DNA from: Riptortus pedestris
Lineage: Eukaryota > Arthropoda > Insecta > Hemiptera > Alydidae
Length of the DNA stretch: 64,000 bases
Direction: 5' to 3'
Assembly: GCA_019009955.1 (NCBI GenBank)
Contig: CM032228.1
Span: forward strand, 70,822,001-70,886,000
Part shown: piece by piece, positions 13,341-24,392 of the stretch
Layout: every line of letters begins with the position of its first letter
How positions within the stretch are numbered: the first letter of the stretch is position 1
The notes under the pieces: generated by a model
The model's database searches: none
Told to the model about the DNA's origin: nothing
What the model saw: the letters and a program-made list of their open reading frames with translations, nothing else
Translations under genes and position numbers: made by a program

Positions 13341-14418
13341 TGATCTCATCTCACTATATACCTACTACTACATATATTTCTACGTCAAAATCCGATGAGT
13401 AGAAGTGGGGGTTGAAGAAGGTTCAAACAATAAAATACGAATTACTCTTTTAATATATGAGTTACGAATAAATGTATAGAGCAACTACTGTAGGACATAA
13501 ATATTTTACCAATATTGGTTCTATAACATTTTTCCTTTCGACTCATAACAGAGATATTTTTTTTAATCCTGACATCCCCATTCTAACGCCTCCTCTATTC
13601 CTTGTTCGATTTAAGTCATTAAGAAATATGAACATTAGATTTGAATTAAACTGTTAAATATTAAGTATGGTTGGATGAAATAATCATTTTCGAGTCAAGA
13701 CCTGAAAAACTTAATGGATGACCCCATCAAACTGCTTCTTTGCATGTATCTCACTCGGTAAAAGTACAATGAAGACAATATTTTGTATTTAAGCTTTTAA
13801 TAATGAGGTTCATGATATAAATGTTTATTGCTAATATGTCATGGATATGAGTCGGGGTTTATTGAAGTATGAAAAGTTAAAAAAAAAATCGAATATCTCT
13901 CTTAACATTAAATATTGTGAAAAAACACATAACGTATTCGAAATTTCCTCATCCCACTGGTTCGATTTCACCCATTAACGAACTTGACCATTTTTACATA
14001 AAACGTTTAAATATGGAGTTTGGTAATAAAAACTGTGACCGCTAGAGTGCTAACAAAAAATACACATATAACTTAAATTTAAATTATTTATTAATGTCCT
14101 TTTTTTACAACTAAGGCTAATTGGGACGGGTTATCTACAGGTTACCCTTTTCTAGCCAGTGTGGCACTCAGGATTTTATTTAATGAATTCCGTCACTAAA
14201 TAAATTCGTATTGCTCAGGCGGGATCGAACTCGCCACTCTAGGTCTACCATGTGAGATTAAAGGCAACGCTTAAACTCACATGGCTAACCTGAGCCCCAT
14301 ATATAATTTTGAACGGATCTTATTTTCTGATCGAAAGTTGAGGATGTTTTTGAAAATCGACTTATGAGTACGAACCACCCACAATATCTGATTTCTCCTA
14401 AGGGAAATCTGCTAAAAC
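13335..14418 (+). mobile_element. family A repeat interrupted by a nested SINE
   Basis: Both modules run from about 13,335. The element is split in its TA-rich part by a minus-strand SINE (14,081-14,298) and resumes with ATATATAATTTTGAACGGA, ending in the palindrome near 14,418. The 5' terminus is missing; the left edge abuts a LINE 3' end. Confidence 0.72.
14081..14298 (-). mobile_element. family S SINE, full length
   Basis: Inverted copy with B box GGGATCGAACTCGCC, a CTAGCCAGTGTGGCA body and a head ending GGCTAACCTGAGCCCC. It is inserted in the TA tract of a family A element. Confidence 0.85.
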
Positions 14419-14497
14419 TGCAAATAAAGATAGTATCCCTACTAGAGCCCCTGACTAATAACTACTTTTAGATATTAAAAAACTTACCTCATAAATC

Positions 14498-14692
14498 ATG
14501 GACAACTGGTATCAGAAGCGAGAATATTCCTGGAGCGGCCGGCAATGGAGAGACAATACCATCGGATCCCAGAGACTGAGTCAACATAGCTATGAACCAT
14601 CATCATCCAACAGTCCAACTAACGAACCAATCACTACATCACAGCAAACAATGGCTCCTGCTCGCCTAACAGTGAAAACTAGTAAACAATAA
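14498..14692 (+). CDS. small ORF of unknown nature, 64 codons
   Basis: ATG to TAA, with evenly spread codon use and a polar Ser/Thr/Gln-rich product (begins MDNWYQKREYSWSGRQW, ends ARLTVKTSKQ). A plausible plus-strand acceptor (TACTTTTAG at 14,463-14,471) lies 26 bp upstream of the ATG. The minus strand carries a perfect donor (GAG/GTAAGT) at about 14,482-14,489, but all three minus frames close within about 30 bp of it, so a minus exon here could only be untranslated. It may be a real small exon, a UTR exon of the minus gene, or chance. Confidence 0.25.
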   Translation: MDNWYQKREYSWSGRQWRDNTIGSQRLSQHSYEPSSSNSPTNEPITTSQQTMAPARLTVKTSKQ

Positions 14693-14749
14693 TCATATGC
14701 AATGCTTAGGACACATGTTTTGTTTTTTTCAACAAAACTTCATTATAAC

Positions 14750-14880
14750 TATTTATCAACGTACATTTATACCACTACGACTAATTGAGACAGTTACCAC
14801 TAACTGAATTACGAGGTAAGAATCGAGCCCATCGTTCTAAGTTTGCCATTTGAGACGAACGCCTTTATACACACGACTCA
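14750..14880 (-). mobile_element. family S SINE, old degraded copy
   Basis: Order of landmarks kept but diverged: CTAATTGAGACAGTTACCAC, AATCGAGCCCATCG, TTTGCCATTTGAGACG. Confidence 0.55.
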
Positions 14881-14918
14881 CACTTTTAAAGAGTACTGTT
14901 ATAGGCTGTACTATTAAT

Positions 14919-15143
14919 GGGGCACAGGTTAGCCATGTGAGTTAAAACGTTGACCTTAATCTCACATGGTAAACCCAGAGTGTCGAGTTCGATTCCCGCC
15001 TGAATAATGGAATTTATTTAGTGACCGAATTAGTTAAATAAAATCCTGAGTGCCACCCTGGCTAAAAAAGGGTGGTAACCTGTAGGTAACCCGTCCCAAA
15101 TAGCCTTAGTTGCAAAAAGTGGACGTTAATAAATAATAATAAT
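14919..15143 (+). mobile_element. family S SINE, full length
   Basis: Head GGGGCACAGGTTAGCCATGT, B box GAGTTCGATTCCCGCC, body CCACCCTGGCTAAAAAAGGG, tail GTTAATAAATAATAATAATG. Confidence 0.87.
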
Positions 15144-15249
15144 GATCATTTGTTGAATGTGATTTCGTAATGCGCACAACATGTGCCTTAGATTTGTCTA
15201 ATAAAGCCTAAGCTACAGGTTTTCTATAATTCACTCATTTCATTCATCA

Positions 15250-15439
15250 TCTCACATGGTAAACCTAGAGTGGTGAGTTCGATTCCCGCCTGGGCAGAGG
15301 AATTTATTTAGTGACGATCTCATTAAATAAAATCCTTAGTACCACCCTGTCTAGAAACGGATGGTAACCTGTATTAATGGTAACCAATTAGGCTCACAAG
15401 AACCAAGCGGACATTAGTAACAAATAACAATAAATAATG
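15250..15439 (+). mobile_element. family S SINE, 5' truncated
   Basis: Starts at CTCACATGGTAAACCTAGAG, with B box GAGTTCGATTCCCGCC and body to CAAATAACAATAAATAATG. It contains a small duplication near the AACCTG motif. Confidence 0.8.
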
Positions 15440-15484
15440 TAAACGAACTTTGAGCTGGCATTACTCATAGCATCAAATACTTCT

Positions 15485-16030
15485 GGAAAAAAAAGTTGAA
15501 TACTATCGATGAACACCAATGTGGATTTCGATTCGAAAGAGGAACAAAAGGACTAACACTAAGAGTAATCCTGGAGAGAAGGAGAGAAATGAAAAACAAG
15601 AAAGAAAAAAAATGGTAGTTGCATTTGTTGTCTCAGAAATAGCTATTGATGCCATTAACTGGAAACTGAAGTGGGAATTGGAATAGATTAGGAAGGTTAA
15701 TTTGGAATATTTTCAAAAACCAGAGTACACAAATATTATTTAATGAGTGTGAAAGGGAAGCCAGAATTTAGAAAGGTGTGAGACAAGGGTACCCTCTATC
15801 ACCTTATCTGTGCAATATGTTCATTGAAAAATTAAAATGAGATAAAGAACTGAAGACTTATAGATTAATGATAAATCAGTTCATTTTATCAATTTGCAAA
15901 TGGCATTGCACTAGCGGCTAAGCCAAGTAGAAATGAAGAGAATGCTGCAAAGGCGTCCCAGATCATCATTATAAACTCAAGATGAATGCACATAATATAA
16001 ATACTAGAATTGGTAAAATTATTCTTGATA
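15485..16030 (+). pseudogene. LINE reverse transcriptase fragment, decayed
   Basis: EHQCGFRFERGTKG is RT block 2-like. VRQGYPLSPYLCNMFIEKLK matches the strongly conserved GVRQGCPLSP..FN..IE motif, and FANGIALAA stands where the catalytic FADDIAL/YADD box should be, with the Asp pair lost. Stops and frameshifts throughout. It lies between family S SINE pieces. Confidence 0.75.
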
Positions 16031-16061
16031 AAATGGAGTAGTTGTAAAAAGTGGACCTTAA

Positions 16062-17590
16062 TAAATGATAGAGAGAACCTCTTTACTTTATAAAGTTATA
16101 TACAGTTTGTGTGGCAGCTCAATTACATAACAATAAAAACGAAAATCATTGTTGTATGTTGGATCGATAGGATATATTGACAACTGGAGGCCAGCCTTCA
16201 TCCTTCCTACCAACCTCTGGCATATATCGTATTCATAAGGTTTGTCTGATTTTATATTTATATTGGGCTGGGATCCATTTTCGTTTTTACGGTTCAGACC
16301 AATCTATTAACAATGCTATCAAAATTGAAAATCTTCTCTGTCTGCGTTTGCAAGGCACCAGACATTATTCGTGTTTCATGAAAATGCCTGAATAGAATTG
16401 GGAAATTGTTTGTATTTGCCTAAAGAGAATGAGAGGGAATATGAACGATTTGATGCATTACTCCTCTTACTTTGATATATTTTATATACCTTTAACATTC
16501 TTCTATCGTGTTACAGCAGAATGCCTGAAAAGAAAGTATCATATGTTTTCTCTAAGATAAAATTAAATTATTTATTAACGTCCACTTTTTGCAAGTAAGG
16601 CTAATTGGGGCGGATTATCTATAGGTTACCACCCATTTCTAGCCAGGGTGGGACTAAGGATTTTCTCTAAGAAATTGTATTATCTTCACGGGGAACCAGA
16701 TTTATTTTATCCCAAGAACGATAATAAATTTTTCAATATTCGTCCAATAGACACTCCACGCTTAATGCTAAAAACTATGAATATGACTAATTTGAATGCA
16801 ATAAATGTATTATTTGCTTCAGGTATCCAATATTTATGTATCATGGGAAAACAATAATTACATCAATTAGTTTCCGTATAACAGCAATTATAATCATAGT
16901 TTTGTCTAAATGCTTTTATCTCGTGTAAAGCAAATGAATGGCAGTACTTTTATTGTTCATGTTACGTGGCATTTGTGTTATTGGTGAATATGACGGGATG
17001 ATTTCCTTTGTCCAACCTTTCACGGGTAACAATTTCTCTTTCAACCCGTCAACAACGGACAACACAGCTAATAAAAACATGAACAGCATATATAATTACC
17101 TATACATTGGTAAATTATGATAAACAAAAATCTTGTACAAAACAAGCAGCTGATACATGAAATATTTAGCCCAATTTTTACAGTAATGTGAGTTCAACGC
17201 CACTCCAACTAGAGTACCAACTCACTCAATTAACAACCAATTTTTGTGTAGTTCTCTTCCATCTAAGGTGAGTTGATGGAAGTTATTTGGAAAGCCCATC
17301 AACATATATAAAGCCACGTGTAGGAGGGAATTGAGTCCTCTGCTTATGTCCCCATGAATATTAATATTAATGTTTTATGGTAATGACTCCCATAAAAACA
17401 CCCCATCTCATCTTTATTTAGAAAATTCTAGAGTGAAAGAAGCACGTTCCAGTTGCAGATTAGATTAATTTCCTTCTTAACGAAAATAAAATCCATTCAT
17501 TTTGTGAATGACGCCCAATGAATGTAAAGTAGAGATATGGACATATTCCATTATCGGCTTGGTACAATGTAATAATACAATTAGAAACTC
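16062..17590. other. AT-rich interval with a SINE half
   Basis: Apart from the SINE piece at 16,563-16,664, only short open frames of unconvincing composition. Confidence 0.5.
16563..16664 (-). mobile_element. family S SINE, 3' half
   Basis: Tail plus CTAATTGGGGCGGATTATCT and CTAGCCAGGGTGGGAC, ending in the body. A 3' snippet (GTAAAAAGTGGACCTTAATA) is also present at 16,036-16,061. Confidence 0.75.
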
Positions 17591-17594
17591 ACTT

Positions 17595-17903
17595 TCGTCC
17601 GTTACCCGCCCACTTTTAATACAAATGCAAATATCTCGGTTAATATTCAAGATAGAAAATAAATGTTTGTAACAATATTTATAGTAAATTTAATTTGCAA
17701 TAAGATTGGTTCTATACAATTTTTCGATCCGATGCATAATAAAGGAAATATTTTGAATTTTCGAAAATTCCCCCTCTAAACCCCCCCTCCCTCTAATCTG
17801 ATTTCAGCCATTAACGAACTTGATCTGTCTTTTAACATAAAACTGATAAATATCGAGTTTCGTAACAATCCAACAAAATTGCGACCACTAGAGCGTTAAC
17901 AGT

Positions 17904-17986
<83 letters not shown>

Positions 17987-18118
17987 GAACGGACCTCATT
18001 TTCGATATCTCCTGGGTAGGATCGATGAACATTTGAAGAAAGTTTTCGAAAATCGCGTCATGAGTACGACCTCAATAGCTGATTTCCCTTAATGGAAATC
18101 TGCTAATAAAATTAGGAG
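17595..18118 (+). mobile_element. family A repeat, 3' half
   Basis: Module 2, a long pure TA tract (17,908-17,982) and the 3' end (AATGGAAATCTGCTAATAAA). A lone 5'-end fragment (ATCACGCAGGAGCTGCG) follows at 18,203-18,228. Confidence 0.7.
17908..17982. repeat. TA microsatellite inside a family A element
   Basis: Pure TA tract of about 75 bp, the longest of the element-internal tracts. Others of this kind lie at 19,768-19,838, 22,371-22,407, 32,846-32,886, 42,145-42,175, 58,079-58,131 and 58,281-58,320. Confidence 0.95.
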
Positions 18119-18713
18119 ATATAAGCCACATTATTTCTTTACCAGCTTCTACAATGATTTGATGGACGGCTAATGTAAAGAAAAATTAAAAGAAAAAAAA
18201 AAACCATCACGCAGGAGCTGCGTTAATAAACTTTTTTTTTCAACCAATGAAATTAAACCTGAAAATGGCGGTTATAATATGCAGATGTCAGGTACAGTTT
18301 CATATTCCTTAGACTTCGTTTTGGCGTAAAATGAACAGGAAATGCGTCGTCATGTCGTTTTATTAATCTTCCTTACGAATTATTGTTTTATTTTCCATTA
18401 TTGCTCGTCCATAAAGATATAACTATATTTTTCATAAGTCTAATCTGGTATTTCCGAAATTATAAATGTAAAATTTCAACAATTCGATCCAATGGTCAAC
18501 ACACTTATCGGCTCAAGCTACATTGCCGACTTATTAAAGTGTGTCTATATAATGTTACTTTCAGGAAAAATGCCGAGTTCCTTAAATAAGTGAAGAAATT
18601 GTAGTAAATGCGATAAATGGTGCATTTCTATATTTTGTTCAGTCTACTGGAATGCCTTCTTTATCTACTGCCTGAAAAGGCATGGTGAAAAATATTTAAC
18701 CGGCGTACTTACC

Positions 18714-18805
18714 CATGAACAAAAGTGGGAATATCGTCTACTGGGGTATTTGAGTCAGAACCACCATATTCTCCTGTTGATCCTCGCTGCTTTGGAATTA
18801 TACCT
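18714..18805 (-). CDS. candidate internal exon A of an unrecognised minus-strand gene
   Basis: On the minus strand a strong acceptor (a pyrimidine-rich tract ending in TTTCAG at 18,806-18,811) and a perfect donor (GTAAGTAC starting at 18,713) bracket about 92 bp. Only one frame is open; it reads GIIPKQRGSTGEYGG and ends DDIPTFVHG. The exon ends in phase 2. Caution: the plus strand across 18,725-19,072 is also open for 115 codons (Lys/Glu-rich, with KKEKRQKRKVLEDE), starting at GTG and with no convincing plus-strand acceptor. I prefer the minus strand because of the paired splice sites. Product not recognised. Confidence 0.4.
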
Positions 18806-19102
18806 GAAATAGATGGAGAAAGAAAAATTCTTGGGGGAAGAAAAAATGAAGAATTCGTTACAGAAGAAGTCGTTAGTAAACAATCAAGCACTTCACCGGT
18901 TAATGAGGAAGCTTTTGAACAAGTAGAAAAAGAAACAGCTAAAAAAGGAGTAAAGAAGGAAAAGAGGCAGAAGAGAAAGGTATTAGAAGACGAAGGTCAA
19001 AACCAACTTCAATTTCTAAATCAATTACATCAATGGAAAAATCTCACACAAGAAATATCCTCACGAAGTTAAATGTGAGTATAAAGAAAGCTGTAGAAAA
19101 AA

Positions 19103-19762
19103 GTCTGTCGCGCAGGGGCAGCGTAAACTAAGCAGTTTTCTCTCTTCCTGGTTCAACACACTAGTGATCTTATCTCAAAACATATTTTTTATTTCTATTT
19201 AAAACACCGATGAGAAGGGTTGGGGGAGGGGGGTTACTGAAGCCTGAAAACACGAAAGCATAAATAACTCCCTTAATAGTTGAATTACGAAAAACATGTA
19301 TAGATCAACAATTGTAGAGTATCAATAGCTTAACAAAATCGATTCTATACCATTATGTGATATGTCTCATAATAACCGAGATATTTTGAGTTTAAAAAAT
19401 CCCTCTCTAAACCAACCCCCTTTTTTTCACCCGATTACAGCAATTTACTAATATGATCTTTAGTGCTTACAGAAATTGTTAAAAAAAAAATAGAGTATGG
19501 TATACAAGAAATAAATATTTTCGATTTACGACAGTAAAATCATAATTCATGACGTAAACTCACATATCTCACGTATTTGCTATTTTCTCACACAAAGCGA
19601 TCAATGAAAACAATATTTGGTTAGCTTGGAATAAAGAGCTTCACCATTAAACAGCTTATTGCTAATAAGATATGAGTCGGAGTGGAGGAATACTGAAGGC
19701 TGAATACTAAACAATGCAAATATCTCCGTTAATATTAAAGATAGAGAATAATTGTGTATGTC

Positions 19763-19839
<77 letters not shown>

Positions 19840-20198
19840 ATATTTATAGCACATTTTATTTTCAACAAGATTAGATCCTACAATTTTCCGATCCGGCTTA
19901 TACTAACGGATATATTTCCACTGTTCGGAATTCCCCCTCTAACCCGCCCCCTTCCTCACATCCTCCCACTTGCCCGATTTCAGACATTAACGAACTTGAC
20001 CTTTAATTTAGCATGAAACACTTATATGTCGAGTTTGGTGTCGATCAAACAAGAATTGTGACTGCTAGAGCGGCAACAGACCGGACCTTGACGGAGGATC
20101 TCATTTTCCCCCTTGATGGACATTTGAGAAAATTTTTCGAAAATCACGTCATAGGTACAACCTCAATAGCTGGCTTCCATTAAGGGAAATCTGTTAAA
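19103..20198 (+). mobile_element. family A repeat, near full-length reference copy (HINE-like, non-autonomous)
   Basis: No coding capacity. The 5' end matches TCCGTCACGCAGGGGCTGCG and is followed about 12 bp later by AGCAGATTTCCC. The 3' end is a palindrome, GATTTCCCTTAAGGGAAATC, then TGCTAA in the consensus (here TGTTAA). Thus the 5' subterminal AGCAGATTTCCC is inverted at the 3' tip. Between lie two diverged body modules (about 19,200-19,650 and 19,690-20,060), each with a TTTTCGATCCGAC-type core followed by ACGGAGATATT or its variants, and a C-rich tract. A TA microsatellite lies between or within modules. TC start, CTRR-type end, 3' hairpin, subterminal inverted repeats and a central microsatellite match Helentron-associated interspersed elements of arthropods. 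A MITE is the alternative. This copy is flanked by A-runs, so no target duplication can be read. Confidence 0.75.
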
Positions 20199-20489
20199 AA
20201 AACATTGGCATTGGAAATATTACTGATACCATTTAAGATATCATTGTCACCTAATTAAATATTATTAGGTATTGTGATAGTAAATGAGCGAGGCGGAAAG
20301 AAAGTAGCATTTATGGCGAAGAAGAATTATAAATTGTTTTCTATGTTAGACAGATACCTCCGGAGGCATTAGAAACATAGAGAGGAAAACGCTGTACTAT
20401 TTATTAATATTAAATTGTTTTGACTCGGATTAGTCATGACGGTTTATGCGTTGATAAAGAAATTATTGTCTTAGTTGATAAGCCGTCGA

Positions 20490-20548
20490 TTATCACCTGG
20501 GCAATAGGAATTTATTTAGTGATGAACTCAATAAATGAAATCTTTGGC
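20490..20548 (+). mobile_element. family S SINE, short middle fragment
   Basis: CACCTGGGCAATAGGAATTT and ATTTAGTGATGAACTCAATA only. Similar scraps occur near 35,740-35,790 and 36,588-36,615. Confidence 0.5.
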
Positions 20549-20769
20549 GTGAAATGATTGAATTTTAGAAAACCAGTAAACCAGGTTTTATTAGAAAAAT
20601 ATAAGGCACATGTTGGCCATACGAAATCACCTTCAACAATGATTAAAGAATATGTTAAACAACATGTGTGAATCGAAACAATTGAATTATGGTAATAATA
20701 AGGAACAATATACCACGGTGAGCAGCAACACTTAGTTCCTCTTTAATAAATTGTTTACTTCTTATTTGT

Positions 20770-20925
20770 AGAGAGAAAAAGACGTCTAATTCTTCACAAG
20801 TTTTTTTTATTTTCAGCGCTAAGCGCTTTCGAAGACTATTGTCTCCATCTTCAGAGCTACTTGCATGGGCTCATAGGGAAAGACAGCAAGTGACTCCTTT
20901 CGTGTTTACTTCTTCTTCTGTAACT
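20770..20925 (-). mobile_element. Penelope-like element, 3'-end fragment
   Basis: GTCTAATTCTTCACAAG, CAGCGCTAAGCGCTTTCGAA, TGTCTCCATCTTCAGAGC, then CTTGCATGGGCTCATAGGGA and AAGACAGCAAGTGACTCC. These match the 3' region and the last endonuclease codons of the 31.3 kb element. The UTR segment between the motif and the coding end is missing here. Confidence 0.8.
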
Positions 20926-21616
20926 CGAATTAAACGGTATTTGTATTTTGATATTACAGGATGCAGTACCCCCCCCCTCTGACTTTCAGCTTTAACCACT
21001 AAGAAAAGAGTAGAGACCATAATGTGAGATTGTGTAATCTGAGACATTCCTGATCACTGTGACTCTACTTAACGCGGGCGACTGCCTTTATTTATATATG
21101 GAAGGCTGTCCATTTAAAGGGTAGGAAAACACGATGTAGTATGAATCATGGATGAGAGTTAGGGGTGATGATGGAGAGAGGAGGAAGTGATGCTGACCTA
21201 GGGCCGGGGCAAACATGTCAGAGCCCTGTCAGCCCTGTAGAGGGCGATACCCGTCTAAGCCATATCGTCCAAGTCTGGACCTAGTCCCCGTCTAAGGTCA
21301 CTTTATCCACGTCAAAATACATCTATACATAGTATTAGATAACGAAGCCATATTAAAACTCGAGATGTTCTATCCACAGGAAAATCACATGTTTCCGTCA
21401 TTAAATATTTTGAGCGGATTAGATGAAAGGACGAAAAACCGTATGCAATCAACATCAAAAAAAGAACACGATTTAGTTACATAGCAACCAGGAAAAAAAA
21501 GTCCCAGTGACGCAGGAGCTGCTTGATTAGTAGTCTTACAAGACACCTAGATTTAATGGGTTTTTATTTGTGTTTGAAATGAATTAATTCTTAGGGCCCG
21601 AAACTATGTCGAAATG

Positions 21617-21970
21617 CAAAAACGTCCGTCACGCAGGGGTGCGTTAACTAAGCAGATTTCCCAAGTACGTCACGCTTTCGCATTTCCATGCTCTCTAAAC
21701 TTAAAAGACTAATGAGAACAATACTTGACAATAAAAATTAAAGTAATTTGATTAATAATACAACAGTTAATTGTTAATACGACATGAATTGGAGTGGGAG
21801 TTTGCCCAAGGCCGAAAACTATAAAATGCAAATATCTCAGCTAATAATCAATATTATGGAAAAACATACATAACGTTATAGAACATTACAATTGCAATAA
21901 GGTGGTTCTATACAATTTTTCGACCCGAGGAATAATAACGGAGATATTACGAATTTTTGGAAATTACAAA
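21617..21970 (+). mobile_element. family A repeat, truncated subfamily
   Basis: The 5' end GTCCGTCACGCAGGGGTGCG is followed by a shortened body. Similarity stops after GGAGATATTACGAATTTTTG. The copy at 36,187 stops at the same position, so the break is inherited. A 5' fragment (GTGACGCAGGAGCTGC) lies at about 21,506. Confidence 0.65.
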
Positions 21971-22237
21971 TTAATGACACCAACAAAAAAAAATCACTTG
22001 AACGTAATAGGATATGTTTTAAATGGAAAAACATAAATGATTTCACAATAACCCGAGTTTACTTCATATATACACTTCGATTCATATCGTTAACGAGGTT
22101 TCAGCCCTCCTTAAGATGATATTAGGCGGGCTTTATTTAAGAATTCCGATGCTATTTTATATCTTTTACTTTGTCCATAATATATAATACTGTGGCACTT
22201 ATTTAAATGTTTAAAATCTTTCCATGGTATATTTTTT

Positions 22238-22370
22238 AGCAGATTTCCCTTAAGGGAAATCAGCTATTGAGGTCGTACTCATGACGCGAGTTTCGAAAAA
22301 TTTCTTCAAATGTCCATCGATCCTACACAGGAGATGACGAAAATGAGGTCCGTTCAAAATTACATACAAA

Positions 22371-22407
<37 letters not shown>

Positions 22408-22892
22408 TTGTCTGTTAACGCTCTAGTGGTCGCAATTTTTGTTTGATCGTTACCAAACTCGAAATTTAATCGTTTTATGTAAAAAGAAAGATCACGTTCG
22501 TTAATGGCTGAAATCGGACCAGTAGGAGGGGGGGGGGTTTAGAGGGGGGATTTTTGAAAATTCGAAATATTTCCGTTATTATGCGTCGGATCGAAAAATC
22601 GTATCGAACTAATCTTATTGCAAATTAAAATTACTATAAATATTGTTCTATACATTTATTCTCTATCTTGAATATTAACCGAGATATTTGCATTTGTATT
22701 CTGTGTATGGTCGGCTATGTTCGGGACGTTCCGCCGAGAGCTCTGGCGGCCGTTTCCATAACTACTCGTCTCTCTTGAATAGGTTTAGAGATATCTTACT
22801 ATAACAGTTGTTATTGGGCAGATTTCTCTATTGTAAAACTTCACATGGGAAATCTGCTTAGTTTACGCAGCCCCTGCGTGACGGACGTTTAT
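22238..22892 (-). mobile_element. family A repeat, complete short form
   Basis: The 3' palindrome is at 22,245-22,264 and the inverted 5' terminus (GCAGCCCCTGCGTGACGGAC) ends near 22,890. It has a single body module, an interrupted TA tract (22,371-22,407) and the GC-rich subfamily insert (about 22,700-22,760). Confidence 0.8.
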
Positions 22893-23349
22893 CTATAGTT
22901 TTTTCTATTTCATCAATTACAAATTTTAGACATAGAAAGGTTAAAAAAAAAATTGTATTAGTCACTATACTCAGACATGTTAAATAGTCAAGAGCCGGGG
23001 TGCAACTGACTGGGAATAGGAGGGGACGAGGGTTATAAAGAAGGAATGACAAGGATTCCTGAGTCGTTGTCTCGGTGTAAGCCCTAGGACTTATCTGTCG
23101 ATATTCTGAAGCAAAAGGTTCTTGGCTTTTTATTTTAATTGGACTTGAATGAATATATAATATAGTATATATTGTAAAAGCTGATATGGAATCAGCTCAA
23201 ATACTAAGAAAACGTTTATTAATTTTACTAAGATAGAAATATAAAAGTAACTGCATTACCATGCAATTAATTTTAGCAATACGTTTAATTTTGGTAGAGC
23301 TAAGTAATAGATAAATAAATTAATTTATTTTAAAGAAAAAACTAATATT

Positions 23350-23546
23350 ATTAACACTTTAACTCACATGGCTAACCTGAGGGGCGAGTTCGATTCTCGC
23401 CTGGGCCAAGGAAATTATTTAGTGACGAAATTCATTAAATAACATCCTAAAATCCCACCCTGGCTAGAAAAGGGTGGTGACCTGTAGATAACCCGACCCA
23501 ATTAGCCTGAGTTGCAAAAAGTGGACGTTAATAAATAATAATAATA
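23350..23546 (+). mobile_element. family S SINE, 5' truncated
   Basis: GAGTTCGATTCTCGCCTGGG, ACCCTGGCTAGAAAAGGG and the tail GTTAATAAATAATAATAAT. Confidence 0.82.
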
Positions 23547-23726
23547 TTATTAATAATAGGTCAAAAGTTTTTATATGAAAACAGATTTAAAAAATTATAA
23601 TAGTAACTTCCGACCGATTAACCTATGAAGCGAGACAATTGATCTACGCGCTATCAGCTGATCCGGTGCAACCGTATTTGAAATTTTTACCACCTTCAAC
23701 AGTTTATTTTTCCATTTCTTAAGTGC

Positions 23727-23880
23727 TAGATGGTGAAGGCATCTGGTGTCTCAGGTAAGAAAAGAAAGGCCCCGTTCCTTCACAGTTATTTATTCTGCCA
23801 GACAGAGCGCTATCAGAGCATAGACTTCATCATCAGTGCTCTGCTGGAAAACGTTTACCAATAAAAACGTCATATAAGAA
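23727..23880 (-). mobile_element. second Penelope-type 3' terminus (different family)
   Basis: Same order of parts as the 31.3 kb element with different sequence. On the minus strand it has CACTGATGATGAAGTC, CTCTGATAGCGCTCTG, AGAATAAATAACTGTGAAGG and a purine-rich end. CAGAGCA and TGCTCTG form a 7 bp hairpin around the CTGATGA box. No coding sequence remains. Confidence 0.5.
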
Positions 23881-24392
23881 GTCGTTAAATTAAAATAAGA
23901 AATATATGTACATATTGAAGGTATTAGAATTAGAACTTAAAACTTTAGGATAAATACAAATTAGTGGCCCAGTGAATTTACATATAATTAATGAAGAAAA
24001 TTATTTTTACAGATTAAAATTAAAACTAAAAGTTTGCCGATAGTACATAAAAAATTTAAATAAATAGCAAAAATAAATAAATAATCACTTAGTTGTTCAC
24101 CATCCGTCTTGCAGGACTATTCACGTAAATTATTCAGATAAGTATGTTTTTGATTTTTTGTTTTGGGCATAATATCGCACTAATTGGCTACTTTAATTAT
24201 TTAATGCTTAAAAAAATGTTTAATGGTATTGTTATATTTTAAAACATTTTAGCCCCTGGAGAGGCAAATAAAAAAAAATTGAAGCAATTTCTTTTCACCA
24301 AGAAAGACTCTTTGCCAAATAACTTATAAAAATTAAATCATCGGGGTCAATACATACTAAGTAATATATTATATTCGCTTTTTCATACCTCT

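Larger units (their letters stand above)
20199..21616. other. mixed interval with SINE and Penelope scraps
   Basis: Contains the small SINE and Penelope fragments listed. Around 21,040-21,310 there is a less AT-rich stretch (CCTAGGGCCGGGGCAAACAT, CCCTGTAGAGGGCGATACCC) of unknown origin and no open frame. Confidence 0.45.
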
